NCBI RefSeq assembly: GCF_014651835.1
Contig: NZ_BMXQ01000001.1
Span: 1,812,801 to 1,876,800, forward strand
Direction of reading: 5' to 3'
Source: Pigmentiphaga litoralis
Lineage (GTDB): Bacteria; Pseudomonadota; Gammaproteobacteria; Burkholderiales; Burkholderiaceae_B
Length of the DNA stretch: 64,000 bases
Of this stretch, positions 1-8,443 are shown one piece after another. The notes under the pieces were generated by a model, which saw only the letters and a program-made list of their open reading frames with translations, had not been told where the DNA came from and did no database searches. How positions within the stretch are numbered: position 1 is the first letter of the stretch; each line of letters starts with the position of its first letter. The translations under genes were made by a program, and so were the position numbers.

Positions 1-1135
1 CGATGCGACTGGCCTTGTCGCCCACACCACCCAGCACACGCAGCATGGCGCCGCGGTTGTCGCGGCCCCAGATCGCGCGATCGGGCGCGAGCGAATACGG
101 GCGATAGCGTTTGTAGCCGTTCAAGGTCGGTGTCGACAATGCGGTGGCGCCACAGGCATGCGCGAGGAGACCGGCCAGGTACTGCTTGCCGATGTCCGAC
201 AGCTGCTCGCCTTCGGTGCTTGGCATGAAGGCGTTGACGCCGTCCGACGTGCGTACCAGCGACTGATGCAGATGCCAGCCGCTCGACACGACATTGGGGA
301 TCTTGGGGCGGCACATGAAGGTGGCGTGGTAGCCATGGCGGCGGCACACCTGCTTGACCGCGCTGCGAAACAGGATCATGGCGTCGGCTGTGGCCAGCGC
401 GTCATCGGGGGCAAACGTGAATTCGAACTGGCTTGGACCGAACTCGACTTCCAGCGAACGCAGGGGCAGGCCCAGTTGCTGGGCGGTGGTGCGCACCAAC
501 TGCATGACGTCGTCCATGCTGTCATAGCGCAGTTCGGTCAGGTATTGATAGCCGTGGGACAGCAGCTCGACATCGGGCGGCACGCCGGGCTGGCCCGGCT
601 GGCCGGCGTCTTGCGGCTGCATGTGATGCTGCGTAACCTTGAATACATGGCATTCGACTTCCAGCCCGGTGATCAGTCGATAACCGGCATCGGTCACGCC
701 TTTGAGAGTGCGGCGAAACAGCTGGCGCGTATCGAAAGGTACCGGCTCGCCGGTCTGGAAGTAGGTGTCGCACAGCAGCCATCCGGTGCCCGGCGCCCAC
801 GGCAGGACCTTGAAGGTGGTGGGGTCGGCCACCATCAGCACGTCGGCCGCGCCCTGCATTTCGGGCCGGCTGAAGCCGCCTCCGGTCGAGAAGACCGGGA
901 ACACGGTGCGGTGCGACGTGTCCTTGGCAAACATGGTGGTCGTGATGGTCACGCCACTGCGCAAGGCCTTGATGGCTTCCTGCGTGACCAGGGTCTTGCC
1001 GCGCAGGATGCCGTGCTGGTCGGGAAAGGAAAAGCGCACGGTGTCGATGCTGCCGCTTTCGAGTGCACTGACGACGTCGCGGGCCGCGGCCGACTGCACC
1101 GCCGACCAGAGTCCGAACTGTTCAACGAAGGCCAT
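1..1135 (-). CDS. Glutamine synthetase-family ligase (partial, C-terminus outside window)
   Basis: The reading frame is open from an ATG at 1135 to the left edge, so the C-terminus is missing. Translation shows glutamine-synthetase landmarks in order: GLEVECHVF, EVEFGPSQFEF (metal/glutamate-binding Glu residues), SSGWHLHQSL (ATP/metal His), and NGYKRYRPYSLAP followed by WGRDNRG. The N-terminus (SFPDQHGILRGK) resembles the GlnA-like ligases that gamma-glutamylate amines (PuuA/GlnT/TdnQ type) more than biosynthetic GlnA. It starts 3 bp after the Rieske oxygenase stop, so the two are almost certainly co-transcribed. Inference: it activates or glutamylates an amine or acid substrate for catabolism; the substrate is unknown. 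Confidence 0.85.
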   Translation of the reverse strand, partial: MAFVEQFGLWSAVQSAAARDVVSALESGSIDTVRFSFPDQHGILRGKTLVTQEAIKALRSGVTITTTMFAKDTSHRTVFPVFSTGGGFSRPEMQGAADVLMVADPTTFKVLPWAPGTGWLLCDTYFQTGEPVPFDTRQLFRRTLKGVTDAGYRLITGLEVECHVFKVTQHHMQPQDAGQPGQPGVPPDVELLSHGYQYLTELRYDSMDDVMQLVRTTAQQLGLPLRSLEVEFGPSQFEFTFAPDDALATADAMILFRSAVKQVCRRHGYHATFMCRPKIPNVVSSGWHLHQSLVRTSDGVNAFMPSTEGEQLSDIGKQYLAGLLAHACGATALSTPTLNGYKRYRPYSLAPDRAIWGRDNRGAMLRVLGGVGDKASRI

Positions 1136-1138
1136 GGC

Positions 1139-2461
1139 TCACTCCGACCTGACTTTCGATGCCCATTCGGACGCATCGCGGCGCTTGCGGTCGGCGTCTT
1201 TCCAGTAATTGCCCCACGTGTCGCCGGGGCCCACGCCATCGATGGACGGCGGGCCGGTCATGGCCGACGCCTGTTCGGCGTTGACCACCATCAGGGGCGT
1301 CTGGCCCGCTTCGGCCGCATCGATCGCGTCGGCCAGCAGGCGGCGATACGCGACGATGCCCTTGTCGGTGGATCCCAGGTGTTCACGCGTGCGGTCCTGG
1401 ATCTTGCCTTGCGATTCCACCGCCCACTGATCATGCACGTTGATATCGTGCCCCATACCGGTATAGGTGTGCGCGCGTTGTTCGGCGCTGTCGTACCCGT
1501 AGTTGTTGAAGCGGCCCACGCGCGGCAGGTAGTCGGGCAGGGTGTACAGCGCCAGGCGCTGGTCGCGCATCTGCTGCTTGTTCACCGGCGCGCCAAAGCT
1601 GGTGAAGATGGCGTACCAATAGCAGCTGCCGTCATCGAGCGGCACGTGCCACTGCGCGATGGTCATCTCGGAACTCATCGGAATGATGAAGGCCTGCGGG
1701 AACACCAGGTTGGTCACGCGTACGTGGGTCTGGTCGTCGGGCAGCTTGCGCAGGGCCGTCAGGCGCAGGCCGTAGTCGACCGCGTCGATCTTGATTTCCG
1801 GGCGATCGTATTCGCGCAGCACCTTGGTGATGGGCATGGCCGAGTCGGCCGACGCGCCGCGAAACTGCTTGCCGTAGCTGGCGTCGGTATCGCCGTCTTC
1901 AAAGAAACGGTGCAGGTAGGACGCGTGGGCGGGGTCGATGCCGACTTCCAGCGCCTGCAGCCAGTTGCAGTCGAGGAAGCCCTTGAATGCAAAGGTGTAG
2001 GCGTCGGGAGCAATAAAGCAATCGAAGGCCGGGAAGGCTGGTGGTTCGCCGCCGCCAATGTACGCGAACAGCACGCCGCCCTTTTCCACCACCGGGTAGG
2101 CCGCCTGCTTGACGCGTGTACAGAGCTTGCTGCCGTCGGGTTCGGCGGGCGTTTCGATACAGTTGCCGTTTACATCGAACAGCCAGCCGTGGAACAGGCA
2201 GCGCACGCCGCCATCTTCCAGACGGCCAAACGCCAGGTCGGCGCCGCGATGCGGACAGTCCCGGTCCAGCATGCCGTAGCGGCCGGTGTCGTCGCGGAAC
2301 ACGATGAAGTCCTGACCCAGCAGCTTGACCGGCTTGATGGGGCGGTCGCCTTCCAGTTCGTCAAGCAGGGCGACGGGTTGCCAGTATTGACGCAGCAAGG
2401 CGCCACCGGGAGTGCCCGGGCCGACCCGGGTAAGACGTTCGTTCTGGGCTGCGGTCATCAT
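1139..2461 (-). CDS. Rieske [2Fe-2S] ring-hydroxylating oxygenase, alpha subunit (phthalate 4,5-dioxygenase-like)
   Basis: 440 aa. A Rieske cluster motif is visible as CPH at residues 69-71 and CLFH at 88-91. The mononuclear iron site follows as GIDPAHASYLH, with His179 and His184 as likely ligands and Asp176 as the bridging residue. This layout fits the homooligomeric phthalate-dioxygenase/vanillate-demethylase group, which works with a separate reductase; none is seen in the window. The start at 2461 (ATGATG) is chosen because an AAGGAG-like ribosome site lies about 8 nt upstream and the Rieske domain begins normally from there; the longer frame to 2593 adds unlikely sequence. It is followed by the ligase gene and is divergent from the GntR regulator. 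Substrate unknown. Confidence 0.9.
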   Translation of the reverse strand: MMTAAQNERLTRVGPGTPGGALLRQYWQPVALLDELEGDRPIKPVKLLGQDFIVFRDDTGRYGMLDRDCPHRGADLAFGRLEDGGVRCLFHGWLFDVNGNCIETPAEPDGSKLCTRVKQAAYPVVEKGGVLFAYIGGGEPPAFPAFDCFIAPDAYTFAFKGFLDCNWLQALEVGIDPAHASYLHRFFEDGDTDASYGKQFRGASADSAMPITKVLREYDRPEIKIDAVDYGLRLTALRKLPDDQTHVRVTNLVFPQAFIIPMSSEMTIAQWHVPLDDGSCYWYAIFTSFGAPVNKQQMRDQRLALYTLPDYLPRVGRFNNYGYDSAEQRAHTYTGMGHDINVHDQWAVESQGKIQDRTREHLGSTDKGIVAYRRLLADAIDAAEAGQTPLMVVNAEQASAMTGPPSIDGVGPGDTWGNYWKDADRKRRDASEWASKVRSE

Positions 2462-2536
2462 CGTTGAAAGCTCCTTGCCTGGAGAAGGCGCACGAAAGAC
2501 GGCGCCGGTCCGTGAATGCATGCAGCATCCTAAATG

Positions 2537-2546
2537 CTGGATCCAG
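2537..2546. promoter_or_regulatory. CTGGATCCAG palindrome upstream of the Rieske oxygenase gene (candidate operator)
   Basis: A perfect 10-bp palindrome lies 76 bp upstream of the oxygenase start, in the 317-bp divergent region (2462-2778) shared with the GntR regulator. It has the same TGGATCCA core as sites at 2709 and 9737. Assignment as a GntR/FCD operator is inferred from recurrence and position. Apart from these two palindromes I see nothing else certain in the intergenic region. Confidence 0.5.
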
Positions 2547-2708
2547 AGAAGTAAACAGGTTTTTCGAACGCGCTCTGATGCATGCATGTGCAAAGCCCCT
2601 CTGGTCGCCCGATACGCTTGATATATCGGCCTATAGCTGCCATTCTTGGGTCGCTAAGTCGGCGTTCTTCGAAACCTGCTGATCACCCATTTTCGTGCAC
2701 CTCGCACC

Positions 2709-2724
2709 AAACTGGATCCAGTTT
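2709..2724. promoter_or_regulatory. 16-bp perfect palindrome AAACTGGATCCAGTTT (candidate GntR operator)
   Basis: The palindrome lies 54 bp before the GTG start of the GntR gene. With its left flank it matches 19 of 20 positions of a site at 9726-9745, upstream of the DadA-like/HyuAB operon. Symmetric sites of this size next to the regulator gene are typical of FCD-type GntR autoregulation, so this is the best operator candidate in the block. Confidence 0.6.
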
Positions 2725-2778
2725 TGTGCACGGCGCTACAATGCCTGCACCCACCGCCCCGCCCCTCTGGAGACTTCC

Positions 2779-3507
2779 GTGGAATCACAACAGACCCGCG
2801 TTCTCGTGCAGCTTCGCGACCTGATCCTGAAGGGCGAATTTGCGCCGGGCGAACGTCTGGCCGAAGTGCCGCTGGCGGAGAAGCTTGGCGTATCCCGCAC
2901 CCCGGTGCGCCTGGCGCTGGCCGGGCTGGAGCAGGAAGGCTTGATCGAACCGTCTCCCACCAACGGCTACATGATGCGGCGCTTCACGCCGCGCGAGATC
3001 GCCGATTCGATTGCGGTGCGGGGCCATCTGGAAGGCATGGCGGCGCGGCTGGTGGCCGAGCATGGCGTGTCGCGGCAACTGTCGCTGGACCTGCGCAGCT
3101 GCCTGCGTGACGGCGACCGGGCGCTCAGCAAGTCCGGCATGAACTACGACGACTATGCCTTGTATGGCGCGATGAACGACCGCTTCCATCAGTTGATCGT
3201 GGACGCCGCCGGCAATTCGGCGCTGGCCCGCGCCATCGACATGAACAACCGCCTGCCGTTTGCGGCGCCCAGCACCATGCTGCCGATGCAGAACGCCGAC
3301 AACGAACGCCAGCAGTGGATGGTGTATGCGCATCTTCAACACCACACGCTGGTGCATGTGATGGAAAAAGGCGAAGGCGCGCGGGCGCAGGCGCTGATGC
3401 AGGAACACGTGAGCGTGGCGCAGATGAACCTGGACCACGCGCTGGAACAGCCCGAAACCGCCGCGCAGTTCCTGCCGGCCATGCGGCTGATGTTCGGCCA
3501 CCACTGA
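2779..3507 (+). CDS. GntR family transcriptional regulator, FCD subfamily
   Basis: 242 aa. The N-terminal winged helix (about residues 5-75) carries the classic GntR pattern: LILKGEFAPGERL, then LAEKLGVSRTPVRLAL and L..EGLIEPSPTNGYMM. An all-helical FCD ligand-binding domain follows, with the NDRFH segment that usually contributes metal/ligand-binding His and Asp residues. The GTG start at 2779 is preferred because CTGGAG lies 9 nt upstream and the family N-terminus begins there. It is divergent from the Rieske/ligase operon. Inference: local repressor, effector probably a carboxylate from the pathway, acting through the TGGATCCA palindromes. Confidence 0.9.
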   Translation: MESQQTRVLVQLRDLILKGEFAPGERLAEVPLAEKLGVSRTPVRLALAGLEQEGLIEPSPTNGYMMRRFTPREIADSIAVRGHLEGMAARLVAEHGVSRQLSLDLRSCLRDGDRALSKSGMNYDDYALYGAMNDRFHQLIVDAAGNSALARAIDMNNRLPFAAPSTMLPMQNADNERQQWMVYAHLQHHTLVHVMEKGEGARAQALMQEHVSVAQMNLDHALEQPETAAQFLPAMRLMFGHH

Positions 3508-3528
3508 CGGCCTGTGCGGTCTCTGCGC

Positions 3529-3588
3529 GGCGGTGTGCGCAGCGGTTTGCGCCGCGGTGTGCGCAGCGGTTTGCGCCGCGGTGTGCGG
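3529..3588. repeat. 12-bp tandem repeat (five units) between gntR and the TctC gene
   Basis: Five consecutive 12-bp units alternate between CGCGGTGTGCGC-like and AGCGGTTTGCGC. They fill the gap between the GntR stop and the convergent TctC stop. A short frame over it would encode a repeated Cys-Ala-Ala-Val peptide; I regard that as a by-product. Function unknown; it could affect transcript ends or vary in copy number. Confidence 0.75.
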
Positions 3589-3609
3589 CTTTCGCCCACC
3601 CTCCCTGCC

Positions 3610-4602
3610 CTACTCGACCGGCACACCCGCCGCCTTGACGATCGCGGCCCACTTCTTGACCTCGGCGGCCACGAAGGTCTTGAAGGCATCGGGCGAACTT
3701 GGCGTCACGATAAAGCCCTGCGATGAAAAGAAGGTCTTCATGTCCGGCCGGTCCAGCACCTTGTTGACCTCGGCGTTCAACGCGGCCACGACGTCGGGGG
3801 GCGTGCCGGCCGGCGCGAACAGGCCCTGCCACGACAGGGCTTCAAAGCCCGGCACACCCGACTCGGCCACCGTGGGCACATCCGGGAACATGGGGTGGCG
3901 CTGCTGCGAGGTCACGGCGATCGCCTGGATCTTTCCCGACTTCACGAACTGCTGCACCACCAGCAGGTCGCCAAACATCGAATCGAGCTGTCCGCCCAGC
4001 AAGTCGTTCAGGGCCGGAGCGCTGCCCTTGTAAGGCACGTGCAGCAACTGCACACCGGTGGCGAGCGCGAACATCTCGCCGGTCAGATGCATGGATGTGC
4101 CGTTGCCCGGCGACCCGTAGGTAACCTGGGCGGGCCGGCTCTTGGCATGCGCTACGTACTCGGGCACCGTGCGCGCGGGCACGTTGGCGTTCTTGACGAG
4201 CATCAACGGCGAATTGACGATCATCGAGATGGGCGCAAAGTCCTTGACCGGGTCATAGCTGGGCTTGGCGTACAGACTGTAGCTAACCGCGTGTGACCCG
4301 GTCACCCCCATCAACAGGGTGTAGCCGTCGGCCGGCGCGCGGGCGACAAATGCCGAACCCACGGTGCCGCCCGCGCCCGGCCGGTTTTCCACGATCACGG
4401 ACTGGCCAAAGTCCTGGGTCATGGCATCGGCCAGCTTGCGGGCCAGCACGTCGGTGCTGCCGCCTGGCGGAAACGGTACGACGATGCGCACCAGCTTGTT
4501 CGGAAAGGCGCTCGTACCGGCCGCAGCCGGGGTCTGCGCGTGCGCAGTGCCAGACGCGGCAATCAGAAGCGAACCACAGAGCAAGGACAACACGGCTTTC
4601 AT
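3610..4602 (-). CDS. Tripartite tricarboxylate transporter receptor (TctC/Bug family) periplasmic protein
   Basis: 330 aa. A signal peptide (hydrophobic stretch ending AHA|Q near residue 22) is followed by the Bug-family signature: FPNKLVRIVVPFPPGGSTDV, ENRPGAGG, YGSPGNGTSMHL, VPYKGSAPALNDLLGGQLD. The fold is a two-lobed periplasmic binding protein for carboxylates. The start at 4602 has GGAGGTGGT directly upstream. It is the last gene of the dadA-hyuA-hyuB-tctC operon, 35 bp after hyuB. Beta-proteobacteria carry many such orphan receptors; no tctA/tctB membrane genes are seen here. Inference: captures the pathway substrate or an acid product. Confidence 0.88.
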   Translation of the reverse strand: MKAVLSLLCGSLLIAASGTAHAQTPAAAGTSAFPNKLVRIVVPFPPGGSTDVLARKLADAMTQDFGQSVIVENRPGAGGTVGSAFVARAPADGYTLLMGVTGSHAVSYSLYAKPSYDPVKDFAPISMIVNSPLMLVKNANVPARTVPEYVAHAKSRPAQVTYGSPGNGTSMHLTGEMFALATGVQLLHVPYKGSAPALNDLLGGQLDSMFGDLLVVQQFVKSGKIQAIAVTSQQRHPMFPDVPTVAESGVPGFEALSWQGLFAPAGTPPDVVAALNAEVNKVLDRPDMKTFFSSQGFIVTPSSPDAFKTFVAAEVKKWAAIVKAAGVPVE

Positions 4603-4637
4603 ACCACCTCCCAGGACATGCATTCGTCGGAAATCCG

Positions 4638-6329
4638 TCATGGCGCACCCCAGCCGCCACCGCCCGCCGTTTCGATCGTGAGCCGATCGCCGGCGCGCCA
4701 TATGAATCGGGTCTTCGATGCCAGCGGCTCGATGCTTCCGTCGCGGCGGACCACCTGGGCCCGTGACGGCGCGCCGGCGGCGCCGCCCTGCGCACCGGGC
4801 GCGCCGGCATCGTGCCGCTCGCCGCGATACGACACGGTCGCTTCGCCTTCCAGCAGCAGGTAGCTGCGCACCACGCCATCCCCGCCGGCATGGCGACCCG
4901 CGCCACCCGATCCACGGCGGCGGCGATACGTTTCAAGCCGCAGCGGCGCCTGGCTTTCCAGCATTTCCACCGGCAGATTCTTGCCGTTGCCCACGTCGGT
5001 GGATATGCCGCTGGCGCCGGGGCCCGCCGGCCCTGCACCCGCGCCGCCCGCAATGATCTCGGTAAAGAAATACGGCCGGCCCGCGGCATCCTTGCCGCCC
5101 ACCGCCATCACCACCGCCACGCCGGAATGGGGCGCCGATGCATGGACGGGATCGGCCTTGGCCCAGGCGGCCAGCAGCGTATTGCAGGCGAGCTTGACCG
5201 TGGCCGTGCGCGCATTGACCGCCGCCGGAAAGCGCGGATTGACGATCGACCCGTCGGGCAATAACCAGTCGGCCGCCAGCAGGCAACCCTGGTTGCTGGG
5301 GGCATCGGGCGCCAGCGTGCGCATGAAGAAGAACACCGCGGCCAGCACGGCCGCAGGCGGCGCGTTGATGGGCGCGGCGGCCTGCGCGGACGACCCGGTA
5401 AAGTCGATGTGCAGGCGATCGCCAGTCTTGGTCAGGGTGACGTGGACCGTGACGCCAAGGGGGTGGCCAAGCGCATTGCTGGATGCGTCGCCAGGCGCGC
5501 TGCCGGCGGCATGGGCAGGCAGGGTGCCCGGCGTGTTCCCGCGTGCGTCCAGCCGGTCGGCGTGGGCGAAAACACCGTCCAGCAGCGCGGCCAGCGCATC
5601 TCGCGTCATGCGCTCGGCCTGCAGGATCAGTGCATCGCAGCCCGGTGCAAACGCAGCGCCCTGCGCGCGTGCCAGTTCCTGCACCTGGCGCTCGCCCAAT
5701 GAGATCGCGGCCCATTGCGCTTCCAGGTCGCCCAGCAGGTTGTCGGGGGTGCGGCTGTTGGCAGACAGGACCGTGCGCAGGCCGGGGTCGATGTGGCCGT
5801 TCCGGCGCCACCGCACCGGCGGCAGGCGCAGGCCTTCCACGAATACATCGGTGGCATCCGGCGGCAAGGAACCCGGCGTGCTGCCGCCGATGTCCTGGTG
5901 ATGCAGGGTGGCTGCGGTCAGCGCCACGAGCGCGCCGTCGAGCATCACGGGCCTGACCATGACCATGTCGGGCAGGTGCGTGCCGCCCGACCACGGGTCG
6001 TTCATCAGCAAGGCATCGCCGTCGCGCATGTCGTCTATGGGGAATGCTTTCAGGATGCCAACGACGGCAGGGATCATGCTGCCCAGCAACAGCGGCAGCG
6101 AACGCGCCTGCGCGATCACGCGGCCGTCAGGCAGGAAGATGGCGGCGGCGCAATCCATGCCTTCGCGCGCGATTGACGAGATCGCCGATCGCACGAGCGC
6201 ATCCTGCATGCGGTCGGCGATGCCCTCGAGCTGCATGCGCAGGATTTCGAGGAAGGCCGGGTCGATGGAGGCTGTCATGGCGCGCAAGTCCGCGGCGCGG
6301 TCGGACGGCAGGGCGTCGCTCGTCGTCAT
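4638..6329 (-). CDS. Hydantoinase B/oxoprolinase family protein (HyuB)
   Basis: 563 aa, the usual HyuB length. Family features include DPAFLEILRMQLEGIADRMQ near the start, SSIAREGMDCAAAIF, and LLMNDPWSGGTHLPDM, a conserved metal/substrate region. HyuB acts with HyuA in ATP-dependent opening of N-methylhydantoin, 5-oxoproline or related ring carbonyls (also acetone/acetophenone carboxylases). It overlaps hyuA by 4 bp (ATGA), indicating translational coupling, and has GGAGGCGCC just upstream of its ATG. The substrate cannot be read from sequence. Confidence 0.9.
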   Translation of the reverse strand: MTTSDALPSDRAADLRAMTASIDPAFLEILRMQLEGIADRMQDALVRSAISSIAREGMDCAAAIFLPDGRVIAQARSLPLLLGSMIPAVVGILKAFPIDDMRDGDALLMNDPWSGGTHLPDMVMVRPVMLDGALVALTAATLHHQDIGGSTPGSLPPDATDVFVEGLRLPPVRWRRNGHIDPGLRTVLSANSRTPDNLLGDLEAQWAAISLGERQVQELARAQGAAFAPGCDALILQAERMTRDALAALLDGVFAHADRLDARGNTPGTLPAHAAGSAPGDASSNALGHPLGVTVHVTLTKTGDRLHIDFTGSSAQAAAPINAPPAAVLAAVFFFMRTLAPDAPSNQGCLLAADWLLPDGSIVNPRFPAAVNARTATVKLACNTLLAAWAKADPVHASAPHSGVAVVMAVGGKDAAGRPYFFTEIIAGGAGAGPAGPGASGISTDVGNGKNLPVEMLESQAPLRLETYRRRRGSGGAGRHAGGDGVVRSYLLLEGEATVSYRGERHDAGAPGAQGGAAGAPSRAQVVRRDGSIEPLASKTRFIWRAGDRLTIETAGGGGWGAP

Positions 6330-8443
6330 GGCGCCTCCAGAATCAGCACGCCATCGTCACCGACCGTCCAGTGCCATCGTGGCGGAATCCAGATCGTTGT
6401 GTCGAGTGCGGTGACCCGCGCGGGACCTGTGCCGGTGTCGTGCGCGGCAAGGTCTGCGCGCGCAAGCATTGTGCAGGACGGAACACCTGGCCATCGCAAC
6501 GCCAAGGCAGCGTGATGGAGAGGCGTTGGCCCCGCATCGCTTTCGGCTTTTGTTGTCAATGTCAACGACCTGCCCAACGGCGCCCACCGTGCCACCGCAC
6601 GTACCGCATGCACGCGATGCCCGCCGGTAAACGCCTGGCCGCGCACCCGCTTGTGCACGTCATCAAACCGCGCCGCGAGCGTTGCCGCCGTGTCCACACC
6701 CGGCGTGTACGCGACTTCCAATGCAAACTCCTGGCCGAGATACCCCAGGTCCACAAAGCTGTCGACGACGCGTTCGGTGTGGCCTGTGGGTGTGCCCTCG
6801 GGCAAGGCAACGGTCAGCTCCCGCAGCAGCGCTTCGATCGTGGGCAGCACGTCTTCGTCATCGAGCACGCCCGACATGGCCGCTTCTTTCATTGCGATGC
6901 GCGGGCTGCGCAGCAAGCCATAGGCGGCAGCGACCCCCGGCAACGGTGGCACGACCACGCGCCGCGCGCCCACCAGGGCAGCGGCCTCGGCCACGTGCAG
7001 GCCCCCTCCTCCTCCGGCGGCGATCAGGGTCACATCGCGCGGGTTCACACCGGCCGCAAAGGCCGTGCGTTTGATGGCTTCGGCCAGGGACGCATTGGCC
7101 ACTGCCAACGCCGCCGCCGCGGCCGCCGCGACCGACAGTCCCAAGGGCATGGCAACGCCGTCGTTGACGGCCGCTTCGGCCTTGCCATGATCGAGCATCA
7201 AGCCGCTGGCCAGCCGCTCGGGCAACAGCCCCAGCACGACCAGGCAATCGGTGAGGGTGGCCAGCATGCCGCCCTGGGCATACGCCGCCGGGCCGGGCCG
7301 CGCACCCGCCGAATCCGGACCGATGCGCAGCGCTCCGGCGGCATTGACCCGCACGATGCTTCCCCCGCCCAGCGGGATGGAGACGATGTCCAGCGACCGC
7401 ACGCGCAGGTCCAGGTGGCCGACGGCCAAGCCCTGCGTATACCGGGCGGCGCCCTGTTCGAGCAGGCTCAGGTCCGAGCTGGTGCCGCCAATGTCGATAC
7501 TGATCGCGGCCGACGCAGCGGTAGCGGGATCGAGCATGCGGGCCACGCCATTGACGGCTGCAGCCGGCCCGGACATGGCCAGCGCGATCGGCAAGGCTGC
7601 GCAGTCATCGACCGGCGCAATGCCGCCCAACGATCGCATGACCCAGGGTGCCGGGTAACCGCGTTCCGCCAGGCCGGCTTTCAACGCCTGCAGATAGGCC
7701 GACACCCCCGGCTTGACGTAGGCGTCCATGGCGGTCGTCAGCCAGCGTTCGAACTCGCGCGGACGCGGATCGACCGTGCTGGACAAGGACACCTGCAAAG
7801 CCGGAGACACCTCGGCGCACCATGCCGCGACCTGGCGTTCGTGCGCGGGATTGCGGTACGAGAACAGCAGGCAGATGGCCACGCTGCGCACGCCGGCGGC
7901 GTGCAGCGCGGACAGGGCATCGGCTACCGACGACCGCGTCAATGGCTCGACCTCATTGCCGTCGGCATCGAGCCGGCCATCGATCTCGGCACGCAGGTCT
8001 TCAGGTATCAGGTCGACCGGTGTCTGCACGGCCACATGGCTTGCATACAGGTCGCGCCGGCTCTGACGGCCCAGGGTCAGTACATCGGCATAGCCGCGCG
8101 GCACCAGCACGCCGACCGGCGCGGCGTCGTGTTCAAGCAGCATGTTGGTGGCGATGGTTGTGCCGTGCAACCACCGGGTCACGTCGGCGCCACGAAAGCC
8201 TTGCACGCAGGCGACCGTGTCCACGGCAGCCAGCACGGCGTCGGCCGGTGCCGCCCCGCGCCGCGCGTGTTTGGACGCGTGTACGACACCATCGGGAGAT
8301 ACCGCGATCACGTCGACAAAGGTGCCGCCCACATCGACCGCGACTTCCCAGCCAAATGCGTTGGCACGTGGGGCGCCCGCACCATCAGGCCTAGCCGCAT
8401 CTGCCCCACCTGCGTCACCATCCTTTGAACGCACGTCGGCCAT
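6326..8443 (-). CDS. Hydantoinase/oxoprolinase family protein (HyuA), ATPase subunit
   Basis: 705 aa. The N-terminal actin-like ATPase motif AVDVGGTFVDVIAV is at about residues 33-46, then TTIATNMLLE, and further on IDIGGTSSDLSLL. The C-terminal part has the usual glycine-rich GGGGGLHVAEAAALVG. HyuA is the ATP-hydrolysing partner of HyuB. It begins immediately after the DadA-like gene stop with no spacer. The first 28 residues are a low-complexity acidic extension, so the true start could be somewhat downstream. Confidence 0.9.
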   Translation of the reverse strand: MADVRSKDGDAGGADAARPDGAGAPRANAFGWEVAVDVGGTFVDVIAVSPDGVVHASKHARRGAAPADAVLAAVDTVACVQGFRGADVTRWLHGTTIATNMLLEHDAAPVGVLVPRGYADVLTLGRQSRRDLYASHVAVQTPVDLIPEDLRAEIDGRLDADGNEVEPLTRSSVADALSALHAAGVRSVAICLLFSYRNPAHERQVAAWCAEVSPALQVSLSSTVDPRPREFERWLTTAMDAYVKPGVSAYLQALKAGLAERGYPAPWVMRSLGGIAPVDDCAALPIALAMSGPAAAVNGVARMLDPATAASAAISIDIGGTSSDLSLLEQGAARYTQGLAVGHLDLRVRSLDIVSIPLGGGSIVRVNAAGALRIGPDSAGARPGPAAYAQGGMLATLTDCLVVLGLLPERLASGLMLDHGKAEAAVNDGVAMPLGLSVAAAAAAALAVANASLAEAIKRTAFAAGVNPRDVTLIAAGGGGGLHVAEAAALVGARRVVVPPLPGVAAAYGLLRSPRIAMKEAAMSGVLDDEDVLPTIEALLRELTVALPEGTPTGHTERVVDSFVDLGYLGQEFALEVAYTPGVDTAATLAARFDDVHKRVRGQAFTGGHRVHAVRAVARWAPLGRSLTLTTKAESDAGPTPLHHAALALRWPGVPSCTMLARADLAAHDTGTGPARVTALDTTIWIPPRWHWTVGDDGVLILEAP

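Noticed and set aside
158-2467. 769-aa plus-strand ORF antisense to the Rieske and ligase genes
   Set aside because: Mirror of GC-rich coding DNA; its translation is His/Gln/Arg/Ala-rich with no domain, while both antisense genes have catalytic motifs.
3533-4033. ORF beginning with repeated Cys-Ala-Ala-Val
   Set aside because: Produced by translating the 12-bp tandem repeat and then the antisense of tctC; no ribosome site.
6044-8428. 794-aa plus-strand ORF antisense to hyuA
   Set aside because: Low-information Arg/His/Gln composition; hyuA on the other strand has full family motifs.
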